Below the pieces are notes generated by a model, which saw only the letters and a list, made by a program, of their open reading frames with translations, made no database searches and had not been told where the DNA came from. Both the position numbers and the translations under genes were made by a program. Shown in pieces: positions 44,523 through 53,714 of a stretch of 64,000 nt of DNA. Source of the stretch: Bradyrhizobium sp. GTDB taxonomy: Bacteria; Pseudomonadota; Alphaproteobacteria; Rhizobiales; Xanthobacteraceae. The stretch covers positions 19,208 to 83,207 of the forward strand of contig NZ_DAHUXJ010000006.1 of NCBI RefSeq assembly GCF_027307225.1, given 5' to 3'. How positions within the stretch are numbered: the stretch's first letter is position 1; each line of letters opens with the position of its first letter.

Positions 44523-45287
44523 ATGAAAATGTCCCTGATTGTGGCAGCCGCCTCGGTGCTCGGCCTGGCTCCAATTTTGTCACCATCGGCCGGCGCGCAG
44601 GCCGACGAGCTGAGGGTGCTGGCTGGCGGCTCGCTCCGCAGCATTTTGACCGAGCTCGGCCCGAAATTCGAACAGGCAACCGGCCACAAGCTCGCCGTCC
44701 ATTTCGATACGACTCCCAACCTGATCAAGGCAGCGACAACAGGTGAGCCGTTCGACGTCGGTGTCGTTCCAATCGACGTTTTCTATGATCCGGTCGCCAA
44801 GACTCATTTCGCTCCCCCGGTCGAATTCGCACGCGTCGGCTACGGCGTCGCAATCAAGGCCGGCGCACGAAAGCCCGATATCAGCACGCCGGAAGCTTTC
44901 AAGAAAACGCTGCTGGCAGCCAAATCCATCACGTTCCTGCCGGCAAGCGCCGCCGGCTCCTACATCCTGAGACTGTTCGAACGGCTCGGCATCGAAGATG
45001 CGATGCGAGCCAAGACCGTCCCGCAAGACCAGCCGACCGGCATCATTCCGGCCGTCGTCAATGGCGACGCGGAACTCGCGATCTTCGTGAATAACGTTTT
45101 GACCGAGCCCGGTGTCGACATCGTCGGTCCCTTCCCCGCCAAATACCAGCAAGAGCTGGTGTTCCCGGTAGCGCTCGCGGTCGACACCAAGCAAAAGGAC
45201 GCGGCCAAGGCATTCGTCGACTTCATCATGTCCCCGGCATCCAGCGTTGTCGTCAAAGCCAGGGGCATGACTCCGGGTAGAAGCTAG
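44523..45287 (+). CDS. Periplasmic ModA-like substrate-binding protein
   Basis: 254 residues with a signal peptide (MKMSLIVAAASVLGLAPILS, cleavage near GAQA-DE). The mature part begins ELRVLAGGSLRSILTELGPKFEQ, a type II binding-protein fold close to molybdate-binding ModA, with FLPASAAGSYILRLFERLGI and ELAIFVNNVLTEPGVDIVGP. No permease or ATPase gene is adjacent. It follows hpaD by 12 bases, so it may bind an aromatic or organic acid rather than molybdate; that is inference. Confidence 0.8.
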   Translation: MKMSLIVAAASVLGLAPILSPSAGAQADELRVLAGGSLRSILTELGPKFEQATGHKLAVHFDTTPNLIKAATTGEPFDVGVVPIDVFYDPVAKTHFAPPVEFARVGYGVAIKAGARKPDISTPEAFKKTLLAAKSITFLPASAAGSYILRLFERLGIEDAMRAKTVPQDQPTGIIPAVVNGDAELAIFVNNVLTEPGVDIVGPFPAKYQQELVFPVALAVDTKQKDAAKAFVDFIMSPASSVVVKARGMTPGRS

Positions 45288-45386
45288 CAGGTTCACCTGC
45301 GGCTTGAGAAGTTGATGATCTCTTCCGACATCGCCAGGTTCGCCGTTGATGGCGCCACGACAAGTTTCTACTGATCGGATCGTTCA

Positions 45387-47012
45387 ATGCCCCTAAGTTC
45401 TGGCGGCGAAGCCATTGTCAGCGGTCTGGTCGCGCACGGCGTCGACACCGTGTTCGGCCTGCCAGGTGCGCAAATCTACGGCCTGTTCGACGCGTTTCAT
45501 CAGGCGCAGTTCAAGGTGATCGGCGCCCGTCACGAGCAGGCCTGCGGCTACATGGCCTTTGGTTATGCGCGATCGACCGGCAAGCCCGGCGTGTTCAGCG
45601 TGGTGCCCGGCCCCGGCGTGCTCAATGCGGGCGCGGCATTGTTGACGGCCTTTGGCGGCAATGAACCGGTGCTCTGCCTGACCGGACAGGTGCCGACGGC
45701 GTTTCTTGGCAAGGGCCGCGGCCACCTGCACGAAATGCCGGACCAGCTTGCGACGCTCCGCACCTTCGTGAAGTGGGCCGAGCGTATCGAATATCCGGCC
45801 AACGCGGCTGCCCTCGTTGCGCGTGCCTTCCAGGAGATGCTGTCGGGGCGCCGCGGCCCGGCATCGCTGGAAATGCCGTGGGACGTATTTACGCAGAAGG
45901 TCGAGGTCGGCGCCGCCGAGATATTCGATCGCTTTCCAGCGCCTTTGCCCGATCCCGACCGGATCAAATCGGCAGCGAGCCTGATCGCGGCCAGCAAGAC
46001 GCCGATGATCTTTGTCGGCTCCGGCGCGATCGAGGCCGGCGACGAAATCCTCGAGCTCGCCGAACTGATCGACGCGCCGGTGGTCGCCTTCCGCAGCGGC
46101 CGCGGCATCGTTTCCAACGCCCACGAACTCGGGTTGACGATGGCCGCCGCCTACCGGCTGTGGCCAACGACCGATCTCATGATCGGCGTCGGCACGCGGC
46201 TGGAATTGCCGGCGATGACCCGCTGGCCGTTTCGCCCCGACGGACTGAAGTCCATCCGGATCGACATCGATCCCGCCGAAATGCGGCGATACGCTCCGGA
46301 TACGGCGGTTGTGGCAGATGCCAAGGCCGCCACGTCTGAGCTTGTGTCCGCCGTGAGGAAAGTTGGCTACGCCAAAACCAGCAGCCGGCGTGCGGCGATC
46401 CGCGAAGCATCGAGCGCGGCGTCGAAGGAGATCCAGAAGATCCAACCGCAGATGGCCTATCTGAACATCCTGCGCGAGGTCTTGCCGCCGAATGCGATCG
46501 TGACCGACGAGCTATCGCAGGTCGGCTTCGCGTCCTGGTACGGCTTTCCCATCTACGAGCCGCGGACGTTTATCAGCTCGGGCTATCAGGGCACGCTCGG
46601 CGCGGGATTTCCGACTGCGCTCGGCGCCAAGGTCGCGCATCCCGACCGGCCTGTGGTCGCAATCACCGGCGATGGCGGTTTCATGTTCGGCGTGCAGGAG
46701 CTCTCAACCGCCGTGCAATTCAAGATCGGCGTGGTCGTGCTCGTGTTCAACAATAACTCCTACGGCAACGTGCGGCGCGATCAGCGTGAGCGCTTCGAGG
46801 GCCGCGTCGTGGCCTCCGACCTGGTCAATCCGGACTTCATCAAGCTTGCAGAATCCTTTGGCGTCGGCGCCGCGCGGGTCTCCTCACCCGATCATTTCCG
46901 CCCCGCGCTGGAGAAAGCGCTGGCGCACGGCGGTCCCTATTTGATCGACATCGAGGTGCCCCGGGATTCCGAGGTCAGTCCGTGGGCGTTCATTCATCCG
47001 GCGAAGCCTTGA
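45387..47012 (+). CDS. Thiamine diphosphate-dependent enzyme (acetolactate synthase-like)
   Basis: 541 residues of the IlvB / benzoylformate decarboxylase family. N-terminal GLPGAQIYGLFDAF and the catalytic glutamate in GARHEQACGYMAFGYARSTG (near 52); the C-terminal ThDP/Mg site is GDGGFMFGVQELSTAVQF followed by FNNNSYGNVRRDQ. No regulatory subunit is next to it, so a catabolic decarboxylase or ligase is as likely as acetolactate synthase. It follows the binding protein by about 100 bases and ends in a terminator that overlaps its stop codon. Confidence 0.85.
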   Translation: MPLSSGGEAIVSGLVAHGVDTVFGLPGAQIYGLFDAFHQAQFKVIGARHEQACGYMAFGYARSTGKPGVFSVVPGPGVLNAGAALLTAFGGNEPVLCLTGQVPTAFLGKGRGHLHEMPDQLATLRTFVKWAERIEYPANAAALVARAFQEMLSGRRGPASLEMPWDVFTQKVEVGAAEIFDRFPAPLPDPDRIKSAASLIAASKTPMIFVGSGAIEAGDEILELAELIDAPVVAFRSGRGIVSNAHELGLTMAAAYRLWPTTDLMIGVGTRLELPAMTRWPFRPDGLKSIRIDIDPAEMRRYAPDTAVVADAKAATSELVSAVRKVGYAKTSSRRAAIREASSAASKEIQKIQPQMAYLNILREVLPPNAIVTDELSQVGFASWYGFPIYEPRTFISSGYQGTLGAGFPTALGAKVAHPDRPVVAITGDGGFMFGVQELSTAVQFKIGVVVLVFNNNSYGNVRRDQRERFEGRVVASDLVNPDFIKLAESFGVGAARVSSPDHFRPALEKALAHGGPYLIDIEVPRDSEVSPWAFIHPAKP

Positions 47013-47023
47013 AAGGCTTTTTT
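47004..47023 (+). terminator. Factor-independent terminator of the ThDP enzyme gene
   Basis: Stem AAGCCT / AGGCTT (47004-47009, 47014-47019), loop TGAA, with a run of six T ending at 47023. The left arm includes the last two codons and the loop holds part of the stop. Confidence 0.7.
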
Positions 47024-47027
47024 GTTT

Positions 47028-47103
47028 GCGCATGATCTCGGCGCAAACGCGTTCCGCGTTTGTCGCGAGGGAAAACCGCTACACACTTTTCCGGATCATG
47101 CGC
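47028..47103. repeat. Palindromic intergenic repeat with GCGCATGATC ends
   Basis: Ends GCGCATGATC (47028-47037) and GATCATGCGC (47094-47103) are exact inverses, with an inner hairpin AAACGCG-TTC-CGCGTTT. It lies between the terminator and the alkB stop (convergent genes). A family common in related genomes, by memory. Confidence 0.75.
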
Positions 47104-47105
47104 TG

Positions 47106-47759
47106 TCAGCGGATTTTTCGGAACGTCAGATTGAGACGCTGCGGGCCCATCGCCGGATGACTGCCCTCGGCGAGCGGTGCGACACCGTGAAAGAACAGCC
47201 GCGACGGCCCGCCCCACACCGCGACATCGCCGTGCTCCAGGCGAAATCGCCGCGGCTTGTCGGCCCGCTTCAAGCCGCCGAACATAAAAATCGCGGGCAA
47301 GCCAAGTGAGACCGAGACGATCGGCGCGCCAAAATCGAGCTCGTCCTTGTCCTGGTGCAGCGACATCTTCGCGCCCGGCACGTAGCGGTTGATCAAGCAG
47401 ACGTCGGGCTCAAATCCGGAAAAGCCTCCGCTTTGGGCCGCGCGATCTGCCAATTCGCGAAATAGCGGCGGCATCGCCGGCCACGGCTTGCCGGTTTCGG
47501 GATCCTCGGGGTCATAGCGATAACCGCTGCGATCGGTAACCCAGCCGGCACTGCCGCAATTGGTCATCGCGACCGACATCTGATGGCCGCCTGGCGTGAA
47601 CATGCGGCGAAACGGCGCTTGAGCCACAATATCGCGCAGGGCGGCGAGCAAGCCGGCTTCTGAATCGCCAATGAAGCTGCGCAAGAGCACGGCGCCTTCG
47701 GCCATCTCCTCCCGCGAGGCGCGCGCTTCCGGAAAACAGGCAAACAAGTCTGTCGTCAA
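47106..47759 (-). CDS. alkB: AlkB, 2-oxoglutarate-dependent DNA/RNA dealkylase
   Basis: Direct-reversal repair of 1-methyladenine and 3-methylcytosine, 217 residues. Fe(II) ligands are in MSLHQDKDE (HxD near 133) and FFHGVAPL (near 190), with the 2OG-binding arginine in RLNLTFRKIR at the end. PGGHQMSVAMTNCG and the NRYVPGAKM loop are typical. It starts 12 bases after a second 2OG-Fe(II) oxygenase gene and is probably cotranscribed with it. Confidence 0.94.
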   Translation of the reverse strand: MTTDLFACFPEARASREEMAEGAVLLRSFIGDSEAGLLAALRDIVAQAPFRRMFTPGGHQMSVAMTNCGSAGWVTDRSGYRYDPEDPETGKPWPAMPPLFRELADRAAQSGGFSGFEPDVCLINRYVPGAKMSLHQDKDELDFGAPIVSVSLGLPAIFMFGGLKRADKPRRFRLEHGDVAVWGGPSRLFFHGVAPLAEGSHPAMGPQRLNLTFRKIR

Positions 47760-47771
47760 CGCGACAAATCC

Positions 47772-48527
47772 TCACTTGGCGTCATGGAAGATCACGCCGG
47801 CGGTATGACGGCGGCCCGAACGAAGTCGGCCCACGCCATGGCGCATATTGACACGATAGATCCCGCGCGTCCCCTGCACCGGACGGACATGCACAGCAAA
47901 GGCCACGCCGTCACCTTGGCGAAGCGGCACCACCTCGGCCCGCGACTGCATGCGCGGCCGCTGTTCGGTCAGCACAAACTCACCGCCTTCGAAGTCGCGC
48001 TGGGGTTCCGACAACAGGATCGCGACTTGCAGCGGAAACACATGCTCGCCATAGAGATCCTGGTGCAGGCAGTTGTAATCGCCTTCTTCATATTGCAGCA
48101 GTAACGGCGTCGGCCGAAGCTGGCCCGCTTGATGGCATCGGGCCAGAAACGCCTCGTGGTCTTCCGGATAGCGGATATCGATCCCCATCGCCTCGTTCCA
48201 GCGGTTCGCGATGGATTGAAGCTGCGCATAGAGCAGCGGCCGCAGTTCGGCGATCGGCTGGGGAAGCGGATAGGAGAAATACTTGTATTCGCCGCGACCG
48301 AAGCCGTGGCGGCCCATCACGATGCGGCTGCGGAATAGCTTGTCTTCGGGATAGCGTTCTGCCAGCGCGCGACACTCGTCGGGGCGGAGCAACCCCCTGA
48401 GCACGGCGCAACCCTGCGCATCGAGATCGCGCGTGGCTTGCTCCCAATCGATCCCGGCCACGCGGGTGGCGATGCCGGTTTCAAGCTGGGAACTTCTGTG
48501 TTGTGCGGCTGTTTTCATGCCTGCCAC
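47772..48527 (-). CDS. 2OG-Fe(II) oxygenase superfamily protein
   Basis: 251 residues (or from Met at 48518). The dioxygenase core has the HxD ligand pair in NCLHQDLYGEHVFPLQ near 162, and the distal His and Arg in VNMRHGVGRLRSGRRHTAG near 235. It resembles prolyl-hydroxylase-type enzymes that are often found next to ada or alkB. Substrate unknown; cotranscription with alkB hints at a role in alkylation damage. Confidence 0.85.
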   Translation of the reverse strand: MAGMKTAAQHRSSQLETGIATRVAGIDWEQATRDLDAQGCAVLRGLLRPDECRALAERYPEDKLFRSRIVMGRHGFGRGEYKYFSYPLPQPIAELRPLLYAQLQSIANRWNEAMGIDIRYPEDHEAFLARCHQAGQLRPTPLLLQYEEGDYNCLHQDLYGEHVFPLQVAILLSEPQRDFEGGEFVLTEQRPRMQSRAEVVPLRQGDGVAFAVHVRPVQGTRGIYRVNMRHGVGRLRSGRRHTAGVIFHDAK

Positions 48528-48565
48528 CGTCGCAGGTTGGTAGCCCCCTCGCCACCCGATTTCTG

Positions 48566-49252
48566 CTATCCCATCACGGGAAGTTCGACCACGTCATAGG
48601 CGTGGCGGATCGTGCGCTTCAGCACAGGATCCTCAAGCTCGAACTCGAACCGGCTAGCCGGACGGATGCCGCCTTTGGCGGCAAACGTGCCGCCGAACAT
48701 GGCGCAGCCGTCGGGCAGCTTGCCGCCGGCAAAGCCGCGCGCAAGCAACTCGGAGACCGGTAGCATCGCATCCAGCGTCCCGTCCTGGTAGAGCTCACGC
48801 TGACCGCCGATCCAGGCATGGGAGCGCAGGATCAGGCGGTCCCAGTGACCGATCACTTCCTCGAGTTCCCACAGCGTCGAGGCCATGGGCTTGTCACACA
48901 TCTGCTTGGACACCGTGACGCTATAGCCCTCGACCTTGCGGTCGGTGTGATCCGAGCCGAGCCCCACAAACGTGCGTCCCTCCCAGCCGATCAGCACGAA
49001 CTCCACCTCGCCGCTGGAATTTCCGCCGCAGACCTCAATGCTGTCTTCCTGGGTCAGCCGCCGCGCCGAGCAGCGATAGTAGATCGGAGTCGTTGCCGGC
49101 CGCGCAATGCCAATCGCCTCCAGTTCGGCGATGTGCTTGTCGCGCGCCACCGGGTCGCGACCGGTCCAGCCGGCGATCACGGCCTGATCAATTGCAATCG
49201 TCAGCGGCGTGGTGCCGTTCCCTGTTTCGATGGTAAACGTCAGGTCAAACAT
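48566..49252 (-). CDS. DUF2848 domain protein
   Basis: 228 residues starting MFDLTFTIETGNGTTPLTIA. Sequence such as AGWTGRDPVARDKHIAELEA, YYRCSARRLTQEDSIEV and ALGLGSDHTD-like region (FVGLGSDHTDRKVEGYSVTV) identifies the DUF2848 family, which is distantly like fumarylacetoacetate hydrolase-type folds. Function not established. It overlaps the amidase gene by eight bases, so the two products probably act in sequence. Confidence 0.8.
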   Translation of the reverse strand: MFDLTFTIETGNGTTPLTIAIDQAVIAGWTGRDPVARDKHIAELEAIGIARPATTPIYYRCSARRLTQEDSIEVCGGNSSGEVEFVLIGWEGRTFVGLGSDHTDRKVEGYSVTVSKQMCDKPMASTLWELEEVIGHWDRLILRSHAWIGGQRELYQDGTLDAMLPVSELLARGFAGGKLPDGCAMFGGTFAAKGGIRPASRFEFELEDPVLKRTIRHAYDVVELPVMG

Positions 49253-50600
49253 GGATTGCAGCCTCCACGCCTGCGGCCAACTCGAAGAGACGACGATCCG
49301 AACCGCCGACGGCGCTCAGCATGAAACCGACCGGCGCTTCGCCGGCGCGATGGCAGGGCAGCGAAATCGCGCAGCCGTCCATCATGTTGATCAGCGTGCA
49401 ATTGCGCAAGGAAAGCAGGTTGGCTTTTGTGAACGCATGATCGTCGGCGAGATCGGCTATCCGCGGCGGTGTGATCGCGCAGGTCGGCATCGCCAATGCA
49501 TCATATGGAGCAAGCCGCACGTTCGCGCGAGCGATCATCGATTTTCGCGCTTCCAGCATGTCGATGTAATCTGCCGCTGTGATAGCTTCGCCGCGCTGGA
49601 TGCGTGTGGAGACCCGAGGGTCGTAAATGTCGCCATGGTTCTCGATCAGATAGCGATGCCAGGCATAGCTTTCAGCGGCGGCGAATCCGCCCTTGCTGTT
49701 CATGACGGCGACGTCGAGAAATTCCGGCACTTCGATGCGTTCGATCGATGCGCCTTGACGCGACAAGGTTTCAAGCGCGCGTTCGAAGGTTTTCGACACA
49801 TGATCGTCAAGCTCATCCAGCGCAACGGTCGTCGGCACCGCAAGCCGCATTCCCTTGACGGGGCGCGGCTGCAGCGGCCGAACCGGCTCGTCCGCGAGGA
49901 TCGAATCGAGCACGGCGCAGCACTCGACAGTGCGCGCCAGCGGCCCGAAACTGTCGAGCGTGAACGACAACGGCGCGCCGCCGTCGCGCGGGATGCGCTG
50001 CTGCGTCGGTTTGAAACCGACGATGCCGTTATAGGCTGCCGGAATCCGGCACGATCCGCCGGTGTCCGAGCCGAGCGCGCCATGCGCCATGCCGTCGGCG
50101 ACCGACACCGCGGCGCCCGACGACGATCCGCCCGGTACATGCCCGGCGCCGCGCTGCCAGACGCTCTTCGGCGTGCCGTAATGCGGATTGATGCCAATAC
50201 CCGAATAGGCAAACTCGGTCATGTTGGTGCGGCCGATCAGGATGAAACCGGCGCGCCGCAGGCGCGACACGACCGGCGCATCGGCTTCGGCCGGCGGAGA
50301 ATCATCAAGCGCACGCGAGCCGGCGCGGGTGACCTGGCCCTTGATGTCGAACAGGTCCTTGATCGAGATCGGAATGCCGGCAAAGGGAGACGGTGCCGCC
50401 CTGACCTCGCGCAGCCGATCCATGGCCTTCGCCGCTTCGATCGAGGCTTCGACATCGACGTGAACGAAGGCGCGGCCGCCTTCGCCCGACTTATCGGCAA
50501 TTTTATCCAGGCACTCGTCCACGAGTTTCCGCGCATTGGTGCGGCCGCTTTCGAGGTCGGCGGCGAGGGACGTCAGTGTCGGAGTCTTGTGCATGGTCAT
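49245..50600 (-). CDS. Amidase (amidase signature family)
   Basis: 451 residues. The Ser-cisSer-Lys triad is present: Lys in PISIKDLFDIKG near 80, and the serines in GHVPGGSSSGAAVSVADG and ALGSDTGGSCRIPAAYNG near 150-180. Such enzymes hydrolyse amides, including allophanate and aryl amides. It stands between the AtuA-related gene and DUF2848 in a single-strand catabolic operon. It is not gatA, as no gatB or gatC is near. Confidence 0.92.
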   Translation of the reverse strand: MTMHKTPTLTSLAADLESGRTNARKLVDECLDKIADKSGEGGRAFVHVDVEASIEAAKAMDRLREVRAAPSPFAGIPISIKDLFDIKGQVTRAGSRALDDSPPAEADAPVVSRLRRAGFILIGRTNMTEFAYSGIGINPHYGTPKSVWQRGAGHVPGGSSSGAAVSVADGMAHGALGSDTGGSCRIPAAYNGIVGFKPTQQRIPRDGGAPLSFTLDSFGPLARTVECCAVLDSILADEPVRPLQPRPVKGMRLAVPTTVALDELDDHVSKTFERALETLSRQGASIERIEVPEFLDVAVMNSKGGFAAAESYAWHRYLIENHGDIYDPRVSTRIQRGEAITAADYIDMLEARKSMIARANVRLAPYDALAMPTCAITPPRIADLADDHAFTKANLLSLRNCTLINMMDGCAISLPCHRAGEAPVGFMLSAVGGSDRRLFELAAGVEAAIHV

Positions 50601-50616
50601 CTTTCTCGTCGATCGG

Positions 50617-50937
50617 CTACAACTTATCTGGAACGGCTTCGATCTCCAGATCGAGCAAGGCAGAGCTCAGCGATTTGCCATGCGCATCCAGCGCCAGCGA
50701 TCGCGTCACCCCGCCTCCCAGCGCCCGGTCCATCACGAAGTTAAGCGCAGAGATCCTGGGCAGCTCGTAGCGAACGACTTCGCCTTCGACAACGCCCGCG
50801 AAATGCGCCTTGACCCGCTCAGGGGTCACCTGAGCCAATAGCAGCGGATAGTGCTTCGCGTCATAGGCGATGATGGAGATATTGGAGATATTGCCCTTGT
50901 CGCCGGTACGGGAATGAGCGATCTCGCGCAGTCTCAT
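50617..50937 (-). CDS. AtuA-related small protein
   Basis: 106 residues, MRLREIAHSRTGDKGNISNI. The opening SRTGDKGNISNISI is characteristic of the domain that in some proteins is fused to the C-terminus of AtuA. Here it is a separate gene overlapping the atuA gene by four bases. It probably forms a complex with it. Confidence 0.85.
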   Translation of the reverse strand: MRLREIAHSRTGDKGNISNISIIAYDAKHYPLLLAQVTPERVKAHFAGVVEGEVVRYELPRISALNFVMDRALGGGVTRSLALDAHGKSLSSALLDLEIEAVPDKL

Positions 50938-52283
50938 CGCGATCCATCTCCCACAAATTGAACTCGCGGCTGCGCCAGCTCGCGCGGCAGCAGCACGGAA
51001 GCCACCGCGACGACGTCGCGGGCGGATTTGTAAGCCCCACCCCCACCGGCCGGGCCATTGGTGTAGAGCGTCTCAACCTCGTTGCCGATCCGCACCGCCT
51101 CGCGCAGGTTTTCCGTGCGTCCCGTGACGCGCACGCGCACCTCGTAGGGCTCATTGGCGTGCGCCGAAACATGTGGCCCGTGCAGGGAATCGACGCCGAT
51201 CAGGTCGAACCGCAATTCGTTCGCCGCGACGCCCGTGAGCTTCAACCGTTCGCGAACGATGTCGAGCGCGAGCCGACCACGCGCCAGCGCACCGGGGCCG
51301 GCGTAGGAAATCTGGCCTTCGCCGATGAAGCTGTCGACATAGCCGACCGATACTTTGAGGCTCAGTGGACGTTCGCTGCCCCGCCCGCCGCTGACGCGCA
51401 CGCGATCCTTGCCTACTTCCTCGATTTCAATTTGCGAGAAATCGGCGATCACATCGGGCTGGATGTAGCGGACAGGATCGTGCACTTCGTAAAGCAACTG
51501 CTCCTTGCAGGTCTGTGCGGTCACCGAGCCGCCGGAGCCTTCGACCTTGGTGATGACGAGGCTGCCATCCTCGCCGACCTCACCGATGGGAAAGCCGAGC
51601 CGCGCCAGGCCAGCGACGTCCTTGTACGACGGATCGGCGAAATAGCCGCCGGTGACCTGGCCTGCGCATTCCAGCAAGTGCCCGGCGACGATGCCCTTGC
51701 CGAGCCTGGTCCAGTCATCCATCGGCCAGCCGAAGGCGTGAATCAACGGCGCCAGGAACAGCGCGGGATCGGAGGCCCGGCCGGTGATCACGACGTCGGC
51801 GCCACGGCTCAACGCTTCGGCCATCGGCGCCGCGCCAAGGTAGGCGTTGGCGGAGATCAGGCGATTGCCGAGCTGGCCGATCGTGCCATCGAACTCCATC
51901 ACCGGCAGATCGCGCTGTTTGCAGGCTTCCAGAACGTCGTCACCGACGACGGCGGCAATCTTCAACCGGGAAAGCCCCATCGACCTGGCAATTTCGGCGG
52001 TCTTGCGGGCTGCTGCAAGCGGATTGGCTGCCCCCATATTAGTGACGACCTTGATGTCTTTGGCGGCACACACGGGCAGCACCGCCCGCATCCGCTCCTC
52101 GAGCAGTGGGTCAAAGCCGCTCTCCGGATTCTTCAGCCGCGCCTGCTGGGCGAGCGCCACGGTCCGCTCGCCAAGGCATTCGAACACGAGATACTGGATG
52201 TCGCCCCTTTCGGCGAGTTCCACCGCGGGCTCGATGCGATCGCCCGAGTAGCCCGCGCCTGACCCGATCCGGATGGTTCGCAT
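50934..52283 (-). CDS. AtuA family protein (DUF1446)
   Basis: 449 residues: IRIGSGAGYSGDRIEPAVEL at the start, NMGAANPLAAARKTAEIA, VITGRASDPALFLAPLIHAFGW and SGGSVTAQTCKEQLLYEVHDP. The family includes AtuA of acyclic terpene utilisation and proteins of unknown function. Context (Liv transporter, amidase) points to catabolism of an imported amide or lactam-like compound rather than terpenes. Its start shares one base with the livF stop. Confidence 0.88.
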   Translation of the reverse strand: MRTIRIGSGAGYSGDRIEPAVELAERGDIQYLVFECLGERTVALAQQARLKNPESGFDPLLEERMRAVLPVCAAKDIKVVTNMGAANPLAAARKTAEIARSMGLSRLKIAAVVGDDVLEACKQRDLPVMEFDGTIGQLGNRLISANAYLGAAPMAEALSRGADVVITGRASDPALFLAPLIHAFGWPMDDWTRLGKGIVAGHLLECAGQVTGGYFADPSYKDVAGLARLGFPIGEVGEDGSLVITKVEGSGGSVTAQTCKEQLLYEVHDPVRYIQPDVIADFSQIEIEEVGKDRVRVSGGRGSERPLSLKVSVGYVDSFIGEGQISYAGPGALARGRLALDIVRERLKLTGVAANELRFDLIGVDSLHGPHVSAHANEPYEVRVRVTGRTENLREAVRIGNEVETLYTNGPAGGGGAYKSARDVVAVASVLLPRELAQPRVQFVGDGSR

Positions 52284-52996
52284 TATTTCAGTCCGAAATA
52301 CGCCTTCCGCAGCGCTTCGTTATCGGTCATTTCCGCCACCGTCCCCGAAAAGCGGATGCGGCCGCCTTCGAGCACGAACACGCGACTGGCTACCTCAAGA
52401 AAGGCGATATTCTGCTCGGCAATCAGCAAAGCCAATCCCCTTCCGCGCAGGTCGCTCAGGATGCGGATCACTTCCTTGACGAACAATGGCGATAGGCCGG
52501 CTGAGGGTTCATCCATTACCAAAAGGCGAGGTTCGGCCGCCAAGGCCTTGGCAATACCGAGCATTTTTCGCTGACCTCCAGACAGGCTGGAGGCCGGCGC
52601 GCGGCGTTTCTCACGCAACACCGGAAAGGTCTCGTAGAGTTCGTTGATGTTCGGATTGGGATGACCGAGCGCCTGCGCGCCGATGCGGATGTTCTCTTCG
52701 ATGGACAGGTCAGGAAAAACCGCAAGTTCCGACATATAGGTCATGCCGAGCCGCATCCGCTCGCTGGAGCGCATCCGCGTCACATCCGCATCGCCAAGCC
52801 GGATGTTGCCATGCCGCGCCTCGATCAGGCCGACCAGCGATTTGAGAAAGGTGGTCTTGCCGGCCCCGTTGGTGCCGAGCAGCAGCACGGTCTCCCCGGC
52901 GCGCACGTCAAGGTCTACGCCCCACAACACCTGCATGGTGCCATAGCCGGCATTGACGCCTTGGGCCGTCAGCAGCGATGTGGCATCAGGCGGCAT
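52283..52996 (-). CDS. livF: Branched-chain amino acid-type ABC transporter ATPase LivF
   Basis: 237 residues. Walker A GTNGAGKTT near 37, Q-loop, signature SLSGGQRKMLGIAKAL near 135, Walker B RLLVMDEPSAGLSPL. One of two ATPases of a Liv-type importer; overlaps livG by 11 bases. Confidence 0.93.
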   Translation of the reverse strand: MPPDATSLLTAQGVNAGYGTMQVLWGVDLDVRAGETVLLLGTNGAGKTTFLKSLVGLIEARHGNIRLGDADVTRMRSSERMRLGMTYMSELAVFPDLSIEENIRIGAQALGHPNPNINELYETFPVLREKRRAPASSLSGGQRKMLGIAKALAAEPRLLVMDEPSAGLSPLFVKEVIRILSDLRGRGLALLIAEQNIAFLEVASRVFVLEGGRIRFSGTVAEMTDNEALRKAYFGLK

Positions 52997-53714
52997 GTTC
53001 GCCTCCTAAAAACACCTCGATCACCTGCGGGACCTTGACCGCAACCGCGAGCTTGCCGTCAAAAATCTCCTTGCCGGCATTCAGAACGATGACGCGGTCG
53101 GTGATGTGCTCAATGAAACCCATGAGGTGCTCGACCACGATGATCGCAATTCCGCTTTGCGCAAGCGTCTTGATCCGTTCGGCGATCCAGTCGAGTTCCG
53201 CCGGGTTGAGACCGGCGGCAAGCTCGTCGAGCAGCAGCAGCCGCGGGCGGGTGGCGAGCGCGCGCACGAGGTCGAGCATCTTCTGCTGGGCGTTGTTGAG
53301 ATCGGCCGCCGGGCGGTCAGCCACTTCCGCCAGGCGGTACTCATCCAGCAAATCCGCCAACGCAGGCGCCGAGGCGGCTCCGCCGTAGGCCAGTGCCACT
53401 TCGACGTTCTGACGGACGGTCAGCGACAGGAAGGGCTTTGGAACCTGGAACGTGCGGTTGATGCCGCGATGAACGAGCTTGTGCGAGGCAACCCCGCCGA
53501 TCGAAGCCCCTTCCAGCACGACTTCGCCGCCGTCGGGCGCATAAAGGCCCGAGATCACGTTGATGGCCGTCGTCTTGCCCGAGCCGTTGGGACCGACAAG
53601 TCCGAGGATCTCGCCCGACGAAACATGGAAGCTCAGGCCGTCGAGCGCGTAAAAGCCGCCGAAGCGTTTCACGAGCTTGGAGACGCTTAAGATGGGCGCG
53701 CTCTCAGGGGACAT
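52986..53714 (-). CDS. livG: Branched-chain amino acid-type ABC transporter ATPase LivG
   Basis: 242 residues from MSPESAPILSVSKLVKRF; a start at 53744 is possible but lies deep in livM. Walker A GPNGSGKTT near 40; the signature region is NNAQQKMLDLVRAL, where the usual LSGG is changed to LNNAQ, a substitution found in some LivG proteins; Walker B is RLLLLDELAAGLNPAE. It overlaps livM by 11 bases. Confidence 0.92.
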   Translation of the reverse strand: MSPESAPILSVSKLVKRFGGFYALDGLSFHVSSGEILGLVGPNGSGKTTAINVISGLYAPDGGEVVLEGASIGGVASHKLVHRGINRTFQVPKPFLSLTVRQNVEVALAYGGAASAPALADLLDEYRLAEVADRPAADLNNAQQKMLDLVRALATRPRLLLLDELAAGLNPAELDWIAERIKTLAQSGIAIIVVEHLMGFIEHITDRVIVLNAGKEIFDGKLAVAVKVPQVIEVFLGGEHAA

